Below, one piece after another: positions 1 to 6,031 of a DNA stretch of 6,981 nucleotides (position 1 is the first letter of the stretch; each line of letters starts with the position of its first letter). This DNA comes from Lachnospiraceae bacterium (GTDB lineage: Bacteria > Bacillota > Clostridia > Lachnospirales > Lachnospiraceae). Location: the NCBI GenBank assembly GCA_009787745.1, contig WQST01000039.1, positions 7,354 to 14,334 of the forward strand, in the 5' to 3' direction. Under the pieces are notes generated by a model. It was not told the DNA's origin and made no database searches. It saw only the letters and a list, made by a program, of their open reading frames with translations. Both the position numbers and the translations under genes were made by a program.

Positions 1-588
1 GATTAAGTTCGTCCCCGCTTCCATCCGCACATACGGAATATTCTCCGCACCGAGCCTTGAAATTGCTTCATTAAGCTTCCCGATATCCATATTTCCTTTA
101 AAGAGAAGGTCGCTTTCTTCCTGAATCCCCGCGTCGGAAATCAACTCCTCAACCCGCCCGCCGTTTACGACAACATGCGATTTCGAAGTCGTAAAATGAT
201 AATTCATCAGCACCGTATCACCCGGCTTAATCAGTGAGCGGTTAATAATATTCTCCGCCGCACGGCCCTGATGGACAGGCAAAAAATATTTCGTCCGAAA
301 AATTTCTTCTAATTTTTCTTCCAGCCGGTAGAATGTCTCCGAACCCGCATAACTGTCGTCAGCCATCAGCATCGCCGCTTGCTGGCGGTCGCTCATCGCG
401 TTGACACCGCTGTCCGTCAGCATATCGAGAAAAACATCGCGGTTTTTAAGTAAAAAGGTATTAAACCCGGCGCCTTTCAATGATTCCAAACGCTCTTCAA
501 TCGGTAACAGGTGAAGCTTTTGAATAATCCTGACTTTATGCATTTCTAAGGGAATGCTTTCTCCCGTATAGTATTTAATATTTGCCAT
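1..588 (-). CDS. Tryptophanase/tyrosine phenol-lyase family lyase, N-terminal part
   Basis: This is the first 196 residues of a PLP-dependent beta-eliminating lyase, cut by the left edge; family members are about 450-470 residues. Such enzymes cleave tryptophan to indole, or tyrosine to phenol, plus pyruvate and ammonia in the cytoplasm. Visible family motifs are LTDSGVNAMSD (57-67), the active-site tyrosine segment DDSYAGSETFY (77-87, Tyr80), the cofactor-phosphate loop HQGR (106-109) and NYHFTTSKSH (129-138), whose Phe132 should stack on PLP. The Thr after that Phe matches tyrosine phenol-lyase rather than E. coli tryptophanase, which has Asp there. The C-terminal substrate-binding residues and the PLP lysine lie outside the window, so I do not choose between the activities. 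The ATG at 588 is preceded by a strong AAGGAGG (594-600) with 5-nt spacing. It is separated from glf by a promoter and is probably transcribed alone or as the first gene of its unit. Confidence 0.88.
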   Translation of the reverse strand, partial: MANIKYYTGESIPLEMHKVRIIQKLHLLPIEERLESLKGAGFNTFLLKNRDVFLDMLTDSGVNAMSDRQQAAMLMADDSYAGSETFYRLEEKLEEIFRTKYFLPVHQGRAAENIINRSLIKPGDTVLMNYHFTTSKSHVVVNGGRVEELISDAGIQEESDLLFKGNMDIGKLNEAISRLGAENIPYVRMEAGTNLI

Positions 589-629
589 ATTGTCCTCCTT
601 TTGCGAACAAAGCAGTGTCTTTACACTTT

Positions 630-645
630 AACGCATTAATGCGTT
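630..645. promoter_or_regulatory. 16-bp perfect palindrome in the lyase leader, possible operator
   Basis: The sequence AACGCATT followed by AATGCGTT is a perfect palindrome. It lies about 7-22 nt downstream of the transcription start predicted from the neighbouring promoter, a common position for a repressor site. A second, smaller inverted repeat (AGTGT, 4-nt gap, ACACT) lies at 614-627. It contains the half site TGTAAA on the coding strand, but no full TyrR box is present. No regulator is encoded nearby, so the binding protein is unknown. Confidence 0.4.
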
Positions 646-659
646 TAACCACTAAATAA

Positions 660-688
660 ATGCTACTTCATTCCTATGCAAATGTCAA
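660..688 (-). promoter_or_regulatory. Sigma-70-type promoter for the lyase gene
   Basis: On the minus strand the -35 is a perfect TTGACA (688 to 683). A 17-bp spacer leads to TAGCAT (665 to 660), which matches four of six bases of the -10 consensus. The predicted start is near 652, giving a leader of about 64 nt to the ATG at 588. The 16-bp palindrome lies within that leader. Confidence 0.6.
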
Positions 689-739
689 CAGCTTTACTCA
701 ACTTACGAACACCAACCGCTTCTTTTATGGAAAAAAATC

Positions 740-1861
740 TCAAATTTGCTCTTTCGCCGTTTTGAGAGCCGCTTCAATAACCTGATCCATATTAAAATAC
801 TGATATTGACCTAACCGCCCGCCAAAAATTACGTCCTTTCGGCTCTTCGCCAGCTCCTGATACTTTACAAATAACGCGCCGTTCCTCTCATCATTGATCG
901 GATAATACGGCTCCTCTCCCGCTTTCCAATCGGCGGGGTACTCCTTCGTTATCACCGTCCCTGTTCCGGGCTTCAGCGCGGATGCGATATCGAAATGACG
1001 ATGCTCGATTATCCGCGTATAGGGAATATCCCGCTCAGTATAATTAACCACCGCATTCCCCTGTAGGTTATCTGTCTCAGGTATAACCTCCGTCGCGAAC
1101 CTAAGCGAGCGATACTCCAAATGCCCCAACGAAAAATCAAAAAACTCATCAATCATCCCTGTATAAAGAATCTTATCAAAAACCGCGCCGCCGCTTGCCG
1201 TAAAATCTTTATATGAAATACCTGTTAAAACCTTCGTCCCCGCCAGCATTTTTTCAATCATCTGCGTATATCCGCCATTCGGAATCCCCTGATAAGGGTC
1301 GTTAAAATAATTATTATCATAAGTAAAACGTAGGGGTAAGCGCCTGATAATAAACGCGGGAAGTTCCTGACAAGAGCGCCCCCATTGCTTTTCCGTATAA
1401 CCCTTAATCAACTTTTCATAAACATCCCGCCCAACCAGCTTTAGGGCCTGCTCTTCCAAATTCGCCGGCTCACCGATGTCTAAATCCGCGATTTGTGCCG
1501 CAATTACCGCTTTCGCTTCTTCAGGCTTCTTCACTCCCCACAACTGATAGAATGTATTCATATTAAAAGGCAGATTATAAAGCTTATCTTCATAAACCGC
1601 GACCGGTGAGTTAATATAGTGGTTAAAAACCGCAAATTGGTTGACATAATTCCAAACGTCCCGATTAGCTGTATGAAAAATATGGGCGCCGTATTGATGC
1701 ACATGAATGCCGCGAACATCTTCGGTATAGATATTCCCGCCAATATGGCCGCGCTTCTCAATAACAAGGCACTTTTTCCCCTTTTCTTTCATTTCATAAG
1801 CAAACACAGCCCCAAACAACCCAGAGCCAACGATTAAATAATCGTAATGATTGGTTGACAT
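740..1861 (-). CDS. glf: UDP-galactopyranose mutase
   Basis: This cytoplasmic flavoenzyme interconverts UDP-galactopyranose and UDP-galactofuranose, the donor for galactofuranose-containing surface glycans. The 373-residue product has the family's normal length. Visible are the FAD-binding Rossmann motif GSGLFG (12-17), the YGAHIFHT segment (57-64), GYTEKQWG with Trp160, the conserved arginine in IIRRLPLRF (Arg174), a second arginine in PYTRIIEH (Arg283), and the C-terminal FAD-contact segment GGRLGQYQYFNMDQ (347-360). An in-frame ATG at 1897, also with a possible GAGG upstream, would add 12 residues. I prefer 1861 because GAGGAG lies 8 nt before it and because known family members begin a few residues before the Rossmann motif. 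No glycosyltransferase or other glycan gene is adjacent. It has its own promoter, divergent from the 99-residue gene. No convincing GC-rich terminator follows the stop, only a run of seven T on the coding strand (737-731). Confidence 0.95.
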   Translation of the reverse strand: MSTNHYDYLIVGSGLFGAVFAYEMKEKGKKCLVIEKRGHIGGNIYTEDVRGIHVHQYGAHIFHTANRDVWNYVNQFAVFNHYINSPVAVYEDKLYNLPFNMNTFYQLWGVKKPEEAKAVIAAQIADLDIGEPANLEEQALKLVGRDVYEKLIKGYTEKQWGRSCQELPAFIIRRLPLRFTYDNNYFNDPYQGIPNGGYTQMIEKMLAGTKVLTGISYKDFTASGGAVFDKILYTGMIDEFFDFSLGHLEYRSLRFATEVIPETDNLQGNAVVNYTERDIPYTRIIEHRHFDIASALKPGTGTVITKEYPADWKAGEEPYYPINDERNGALFVKYQELAKSRKDVIFGGRLGQYQYFNMDQVIEAALKTAKEQI

Positions 1862-1915
1862 AATTATCTCCTCAGCATTCCGTGAACCCAATATCATTCA
1901 CTATTTACCTCGTTT

Positions 1916-1944
1916 ATTATAAATGTTTTAATAATTATTTGCAA
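1916..1944 (-). promoter_or_regulatory. Promoter for glf sharing its -35 with the opposite promoter
   Basis: Reading the minus strand, TTGCAA (1944 to 1939, four of six) is followed after exactly 17 bp by a perfect TATAAT (1921 to 1916). The predicted start near 1909 gives a leader of about 48 nt to the preferred glf ATG. TTGCAA is its own reverse complement, so the same six bases also form the -35 of the plus-strand promoter. Confidence 0.55.
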
Positions 1945-1967
1945 ATATTAACAATATGAAATATAAT
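1939..1967 (+). promoter_or_regulatory. Promoter for the 99-residue gene sharing its -35 with glf
   Basis: TTGCAA (1939-1944) is followed after exactly 17 bp by a perfect TATAAT (1962-1967). The start is predicted near 1974, leaving a leader of about 65 nt before the ATG at 2040. The whole spacer is very AT-rich, which raises the chance of fortuitous -10 matches, but the identical spacing on both sides supports function. Confidence 0.5.
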
Positions 1968-1981
1968 ATAACCATATAGCG

Positions 1982-2004
1982 ATATATACCAAACTCGTAT
2001 ATAT
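1982..2004 (+). repeat. 8-bp inverted repeat in the leader of the 99-residue gene
   Basis: ATATATAC (1982-1989) is separated by 7 nt from its exact reverse complement GTATATAT (1997-2004). It lies in the predicted 5' leader and could be an operator or a weak AU-rich RNA hairpin. Because the arms are almost all A and T, chance is a real alternative. Confidence 0.3.
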
Positions 2005-2039
2005 AAGGGAAGCTTTTGGAGAAAGGTTAGGTTAATTAA

Positions 2040-2339
2040 ATGAAGAAATATCTACGTGCATCGTTTGAAGTGGTCGCAGAAAAATACGAAGTTGATAAAG
2101 GTTTGGAAGACGGCTTTCAATCATTGTCAAAAATTGTGACACATGGATGGATTAATACTGATAGTCTGGTCAAAATTGATAAAAGTGAAGGTGAAGGTCA
2201 TATCGTATGCCCCTTCCTTTCGACTAAACGCGGTCTGATATTTATAAATGAAGGCGATTATATCATCGTTGAAGGCGATGACGACCGTCACGTCTGCGGC
2301 GGGGACAAATTCGCCGAACGTTTTGTCGCGGTCAACTAA
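2040..2339 (+). CDS. Small hypothetical protein (99 aa)
   Basis: I do not recognise a function. The 99-residue product is soluble in character: there is no signal peptide, membrane segment or obvious coiled coil. The C-terminal stretch EGDYIIVEGDDDRHVC (71-86) is reminiscent of small phage-associated proteins that carry a GDYII...C motif after a lysine-rich start, and the MKKYLRASFEV opening fits that loosely. This is resemblance from memory only. Cysteines are at 57 and 86. The ribosome site is weak: AAAGG (2022-2026) lies 13 nt before the ATG. The gene is divergent from glf and convergent with folBK, whose stop is only 16 bp away. An open frame of 100 codons with its own promoter and good codon content makes it a likely real gene. 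Confidence 0.72.
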   Translation: MKKYLRASFEVVAEKYEVDKGLEDGFQSLSKIVTHGWINTDSLVKIDKSEGEGHIVCPFLSTKRGLIFINEGDYIIVEGDDDRHVCGGDKFAERFVAVN

Positions 2340-2346
2340 TGACCGC
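2328..2346. terminator. Hairpin between convergent genes, weak terminator candidate
   Basis: GCGGTCA (2328-2334) and TGACCGC (2340-2346) form a perfect 7-bp GC-rich stem with a 5-nt loop. The loop contains the stop codon of the 99-residue gene. No run of T follows in either direction, so it is not a canonical intrinsic terminator. Its place between two convergent genes 16 bp apart is the main reason to list it. Confidence 0.3.
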
Positions 2347-2355
2347 AAGTGAGGA

Positions 2356-3198
2356 TTAAGAGGATATATATTTATCACTCAACTCATCAAGCAATTGCCT
2401 AATCGTTAGATTGAGAATAGGATGTTTTAAATACGGGCATAACTCGGCTAATGGTTTCAGCACGAAATCGCGGTTTTGCATATCGGGATGAGGGATTGTA
2501 AGCTTTTCATCATTCATAACCAACTCATTCCAGAAAAGAATATCAAGATCAAGCGTCCGTTGCCCCCAATGGACGCTTTTTACTCTTCCTGCTTCCTGCT
2601 CCAAACCTTTTAAGAACGAAAGTAACTCTCCCGGCATTAACAATGTCCGAAATGAAAAAACACCGTTCAAAAAATCAGGCTGATTCGCAACCCCATACGG
2701 GGATGATTTAAAAAGCGCGGAGGATCTAAATTCACGAATGTACGGATGTGCCGTAATTTTATCAACGGCATCCGCAATCAACTTTTCACTATCACCTAAG
2801 TTCGAACCGACAGCCACATACGTCATATTCCAACCACGTGTTATTTTTACAGAAACAGATTCAAACTTAAGTTCAATCGGAGCATTTGGTTTGCGAACTT
2901 CTAAATCCAGCTTATTAACAAGCGGAAACTTAAGTAATATCCCTACCGCCAGTTTCTCCGCAACCGTCTCAATCAATTTAAACGTATCCTGTATCATAAA
3001 CTCCGTAATAAATCTCATTACTTCCCCATAATTAACCGTCAATGAAAGATCATCACCAATCCCCGCCGAACGTGTTTCCGTATATAAAGAAGCATTAACA
3101 TAAAAATTCTGCCCCTTCTCATTTTCATAAGAGTGAACCCCATGATATGCAAAACATTCAAGTTCATTTATACGAATTTCATCTTGATAAATCATCAT
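2356..3198 (-). CDS. folBK: Bifunctional dihydroneopterin aldolase / HPPK (FolB-FolK fusion)
   Basis: This 280-residue protein carries two consecutive steps of folate synthesis. Residues 1-122 are dihydroneopterin aldolase (FolB), which converts dihydroneopterin to 6-hydroxymethyl-dihydropterin. It has the YENEKGQ loop (Glu25), VNYGEV (Tyr57), LIETVAE (Glu77) and the VRKPNAPI motif with the presumed catalytic Lys103. Residues about 125-280 are the pyrophosphokinase (FolK), which activates that product with ATP. It has AVGSNLGD (129-136), the Mg-binding RTLDLDILF (Asp217 and Asp219) and IPHPDMQNRDFVLKPL (His237, Arg243). The join at RGW-NM shows no linker; Met125 sits where a free FolK would start. 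Two adjacent ATGs occur at 3198 and 3195. I take the first, 10 nt after GGAG. It is the last gene of the fol operon, 20 bp after folP. Both halves appear intact. Confidence 0.95.
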   Translation of the reverse strand: MMIYQDEIRINELECFAYHGVHSYENEKGQNFYVNASLYTETRSAGIGDDLSLTVNYGEVMRFITEFMIQDTFKLIETVAEKLAVGILLKFPLVNKLDLEVRKPNAPIELKFESVSVKITRGWNMTYVAVGSNLGDSEKLIADAVDKITAHPYIREFRSSALFKSSPYGVANQPDFLNGVFSFRTLLMPGELLSFLKGLEQEAGRVKSVHWGQRTLDLDILFWNELVMNDEKLTIPHPDMQNRDFVLKPLAELCPYLKHPILNLTIRQLLDELSDKYISS

Positions 3199-3218
3199 TT
3201 AACTAACACTCCATTATA

Positions 3219-4046
3219 TTACCCAAGCCGCTCCATTGCCGAATCTTTTATCGCCTCAGCCATTTTTACTGCCCTTTTATTACCCTGAATATCATGAACA
3301 CGGACAAACGTATACCCAGCCATAACTGCCATAACAGTTGTTACTATTGTCCCTTCAATCCGCTCATCCACAGGCAAATCAAGCGTTAAGCCAATCACCG
3401 ACTTACGGCTGGCGCCCAAAAGTAACGGAAACCCAAGTTCCGAAAACGCCGCCAAATTATTAAGCACCAGCAGATTATCTTCATAGCTCTTACCAAAACC
3501 AATCCCCGGATCCAAGATAATTTTATCTAGTCCGATGCCCGATAACTTCGCCAAATTTACGGACTCTGCCAATTCGTCCTTTACGTCATCTATTAAATCA
3601 TGATTTAATCCTATCGATATGTTTCTATTATGCATCAGGCAACACGCAACATTATGCTCCGCAATCTGCTTCGCCATCTTAGAGTCATACTTCAAGCCCC
3701 GGATATCATTAATCAAAGAAATCCCTGCTTCAATACCGACCTTCGCAACCTCATATTTATATGTATCAAGAGAAACCGGCACATCAAAGTGATTCAACAG
3801 ACATTCAATAACAGGCGCTACTCTTTCAATCTCCTCATCGGTACTAATCATTTCATAACCCGGCCTGGTCGATTCGCCGCCGACATCGATTATATCACAA
3901 CCTTCCTTCAACATTATATCCGCCCGCTTTAAATATGCGTCTTTGTTATATAACCCGCCATCAGAAAAAGAATCCGGAGTAATATTCAGGATTCCCATTA
4001 TATATGTTTTTTTACCAATATGAAATTCTTTATTCCCAATAATCAT
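3219..4046 (-). CDS. folP: Dihydropteroate synthase
   Basis: FolP condenses 6-hydroxymethyl-dihydropterin pyrophosphate with p-aminobenzoate to give dihydropteroate; it is the sulfonamide target. The 275-residue TIM-barrel protein has the full motif set: MGILNITPDSFSDGG (17-31, Asn21), GGESTRPG (56-63), SLDTYK (Asp94), LINDIRG (Asn113), ILDPGIGFGK (Asp179), GASRKS (Lys215) and VRVHD (Arg249, His251). The segment after strand 5 reads CLMHNRN instead of the MHMQG common in proteobacteria; this looks like a lineage variant, not a loss. The sulfonamide-resistance loops show nothing obviously broken. The Shine-Dalgarno AAAGGA overlaps the last two sense codons of folE, and only 4 bp separate that stop from this ATG. 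Translation of the two is therefore probably coupled. Confidence 0.96.
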   Translation of the reverse strand: MIIGNKEFHIGKKTYIMGILNITPDSFSDGGLYNKDAYLKRADIMLKEGCDIIDVGGESTRPGYEMISTDEEIERVAPVIECLLNHFDVPVSLDTYKYEVAKVGIEAGISLINDIRGLKYDSKMAKQIAEHNVACCLMHNRNISIGLNHDLIDDVKDELAESVNLAKLSGIGLDKIILDPGIGFGKSYEDNLLVLNNLAAFSELGFPLLLGASRKSVIGLTLDLPVDERIEGTIVTTVMAVMAGYTFVRVHDIQGNKRAVKMAEAIKDSAMERLG

Positions 4047-4050
4047 GCTC

Positions 4051-4608
4051 TTATCCTTTAATCATTTGATAAAACCCATCCCGCAACCGTTGTTCAGCAA
4101 CGAAAACACCTTTCGTAACAGTTGTTATCGTTTTGCTCCCCGGCTTTTTTACCCCCCGCATCGTCAGGCACAAATGCTCGGCTTCAACCATCACCATTAC
4201 CCCCGTGGGCTTCAAATGCACCATCAGAGCCTCAGCGATCTCCGCCGTTAATTGTTCCTGTAATTGCAAACGGCAAGCAAAGGTTTCTACTGTTCGCGCC
4301 AGTTTCGACAATCCCACAACACGCCCGTCCGGAATATAAGCAACATGTGCTTTCCCAAAAAACGGCATCATATGATGCTCACAAGTCGAATAAAAAATAA
4401 TATCCTTCTCAACAATCATTTCATTATTAGGAGCAACAAAAGTCTTGCGCAAATAAGTTTCGGCATCTTCACCCATCCCTGCGAAAATTTCCTGATACAT
4501 CCGCGCAATCCGCGCAGGCGTCTCAATCAACCCTTCACGGGTCGGATCTTCACCGATTCCTTCTAATAAAAGTCTAACCGCCGCTTCAATCTTGTTATTG
4601 TCGATCAT
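4051..4608 (-). CDS. folE: GTP cyclohydrolase I (type IA)
   Basis: FolE converts GTP to 7,8-dihydroneopterin triphosphate plus formate, the committed entry to folate synthesis, as a cytoplasmic homodecamer in this family. The 185-residue length is typical of bacterial FolE. The zinc site is complete: CEHH (Cys76, His79) and Cys147 in EAEHLCLTMRGVKKPGS (142-158), with His145 and Arg151 at the catalytic and substrate positions. The signatures DPTREGLIETPARIARMY (21-38) and GLSKLARTVETFACRLQLQE (99-118) are also clear. This is the classic zinc enzyme, not the FolE2 type. The start at 4608 follows AAAGG by 9 nt. The gene lies 20 bp after folC and 4 bp before folP. Confidence 0.97.
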   Translation of the reverse strand: MIDNNKIEAAVRLLLEGIGEDPTREGLIETPARIARMYQEIFAGMGEDAETYLRKTFVAPNNEMIVEKDIIFYSTCEHHMMPFFGKAHVAYIPDGRVVGLSKLARTVETFACRLQLQEQLTAEIAEALMVHLKPTGVMVMVEAEHLCLTMRGVKKPGSKTITTVTKGVFVAEQRLRDGFYQMIKG

Positions 4609-4628
4609 TTTAAGATGCCTTTCCGATA

Positions 4629-5942
4629 CTATTTACGCTCCGCCGTTAAAAGTAACCCTTTCTTAATTTCGTCAAGAATCGAAAGTGAGCCGAAAGCGAC
4701 TATCACCCCATCTTTTCCCGCTAATAAAAACGCCAGCTCGCAAGCCTCCCTAATGCTGTCGGCACACGTCGCCTGCGGATGGAATTTATTAACCGCCATC
4801 GCCAAATCATAACCGTTAAGCGCGCGCGGATTCGGGGGCGTAACCGTAATAATATGCTCCGCCATCGCATAAGTTTCGGCAATAATACTCACATAATCTT
4901 TATCCGACAATACCCCCATTATATAAATGATTCGCTTATTTGTAAAATAATTTTTTAAAGTTTTAGCAAGTTTTACGGCGGCATCGACATTATGGGCGCC
5001 ATCTATTATAAATGGCGGCTTGTCATGAATCATTTCAAACCGACCTTGCCAGAACGCATCGCGAAGCCCCTTTTTAACAGCCGCTTCACTAATTTTTAAC
5101 CCTTGCTCTTTTAAAACCGTAACCGCGTCAAGCGCCAAAACCGCATTATCTACTTGATGATCCCCCGCCATATTGATCCGAAACCCGCCCCCATTACCAT
5201 AAGAAAATATCTGCGGAAAAACTTTCGCCTGATAATCAGGTTTCTTCTGTTTATTAAGTTTAATTTCATAAAGCGGCGAAACCATTAACCTACTTTCGCA
5301 TTCACTGCATCTCCTCTTAATTACCGCCATTACATCATCACGCTGGGCGGCGGATATCGCATTAACCCCCGCTTTGATAATCCCCGCTTTATGCCCGGCA
5401 ATCTCTTGGTACGTCTTTCCCAGTATGTCGGCATGGTCTAAACTAATCGGGGTAATCACCGATAAAAGCGGCTTTTTTATCACATTAGTCGCATCAGAAG
5501 TTCCGCCAAGTCCTGTTTCAAGAACCACCAAATCGCATTTTTTGTCCGCAAAATAATAAAATGCCAGCGCCGTATCGATCTCAAAAGCCGTCGGATGCAT
5601 AAGCCCCTGAGCTACCATTCCGTCTGCGGCTTCCTTGATAACCGCCAGATAAAAAGCAAAATCATCTTTCGATATCATGCGGTTGTTAATCTGAAATCTT
5701 TCATGATACTTAGAAATAGACGGCGAAAAAAAGCGCCCTGTCCGATATCCCGCCGTTTTCAGAACAGACGAAATAAAGCATAACACCGAACCCTTACCGT
5801 TAGTCCCCGCGATATGAATAATTCTGAGCCGTTCCTGCGGATTGCCTAACCGCTGCAAAAGTTCAGAAATTGATGTAAGGCCGGGAACAATCCCCAATTT
5901 AGTAATCCGCCCTGTATATTCTATTGCTTCTTTATATGTCAT
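4629..5942 (-). CDS. folC: Folylpolyglutamate synthase / dihydrofolate synthase
   Basis: FolC is an ATP-dependent Mur-ligase-type enzyme that adds glutamate to dihydropteroate and/or extends the polyglutamate tail of folates. The 437 residues match the family. The central ATPase domain has the P-loop GTNGKGS (46-52), ETGLGGTSDATN (142-153, Glu142 for Mg), SLDHADILG (167-175, His170), GHKAGIIK (183-190) with Lys185 at the carbamylated-lysine position, and GDHQVDNA (260-267). The C-terminal domain has WQGRFE (298-303) and DGAHN (314-318). The GLGG segment resembles the Lactobacillus casei enzyme more than the E. coli GGRLDATN form. From the sequence I cannot tell whether it has dihydrofolate synthase activity, folylpolyglutamate synthase activity or both. 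It is the first gene of the operon. The ATG at 5942 follows TTGGAG with 8-nt spacing. Confidence 0.95.
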   Translation of the reverse strand: MTYKEAIEYTGRITKLGIVPGLTSISELLQRLGNPQERLRIIHIAGTNGKGSVLCFISSVLKTAGYRTGRFFSPSISKYHERFQINNRMISKDDFAFYLAVIKEAADGMVAQGLMHPTAFEIDTALAFYYFADKKCDLVVLETGLGGTSDATNVIKKPLLSVITPISLDHADILGKTYQEIAGHKAGIIKAGVNAISAAQRDDVMAVIKRRCSECESRLMVSPLYEIKLNKQKKPDYQAKVFPQIFSYGNGGGFRINMAGDHQVDNAVLALDAVTVLKEQGLKISEAAVKKGLRDAFWQGRFEMIHDKPPFIIDGAHNVDAAVKLAKTLKNYFTNKRIIYIMGVLSDKDYVSIIAETYAMAEHIITVTPPNPRALNGYDLAMAVNKFHPQATCADSIREACELAFLLAGKDGVIVAFGSLSILDEIKKGLLLTAERK

Positions 5943-5976
5943 CCTTACTGCTCCAAGCGGAAATATTCTTAATACA

Positions 5977-6004
5977 TTGTATACAAACCCGTGATGTGTA
6001 TAAT
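5977..6004 (+). promoter_or_regulatory. Promoter for the CmpB-type membrane protein, with palindrome
   Basis: A perfect TATAAT (5999-6004) is preceded after 16 bp by TTGTAT (5977-5982), a weak -35 with three of six matches. The -35 lies inside a perfect 10-bp palindrome TTGTATACAA (5977-5986), a shape often bound by GntR-type regulators. The predicted start near 6011 is only about 4 nt before the ATG at 6015. Confidence 0.45.
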
Positions 6005-6031
6005 ACTACTACATATGAAAAACTTTATCAA
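6003..6031 (-). promoter_or_regulatory. Candidate promoter of the fol operon
   Basis: On the minus strand TTGATA (6031 to 6026, five of six) is followed after 17 bp by TAGTAT (6008 to 6003, four of six). The start would be near 5996, with a leader of about 53 nt to folC. The -10 overlaps the -10 of the opposite promoter by two bases, and the -35 lies inside the neighbouring coding region. The palindrome TTGTATACAA would fall about 10-19 nt into this transcript. Weaker alternatives such as TACAAT at 5981 to 5976 exist but lack a -35. Confidence 0.4.

Noticed and set aside
614..627. TyrR-type box before the lyase (TGTAAA half site).
   Set aside because: The matching TTTACA half at the required distance is missing; only a short AGTGT/ACACT inverted repeat is present.
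738..780. Intrinsic terminator for glf using GCTCT...AGAGC and the seven-T run.
   Set aside because: The stem is only 5 bp with a long loop and lies more than 10 nt from the T-run.
1862..1897. 12-residue N-terminal extension of Glf from ATG 1897, which has a possible GAGG 10 nt upstream.
   Set aside because: The family starts just before the Rossmann motif, and GAGGAG sits 8 nt before the ATG at 1861. The upstream start cannot be fully excluded.
2328..2346. Canonical Rho-independent terminator between the 99-residue gene and folBK.
   Set aside because: The stem is good but no T-run follows on either strand, so I list it only as a weak candidate.
3630..3932. Plus-strand open frame opposite folP, and similar frames opposite folE, folC and folBK.
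   Set aside because: They lie antisense to well-conserved genes, lack ribosome sites and show no recognisable domains.
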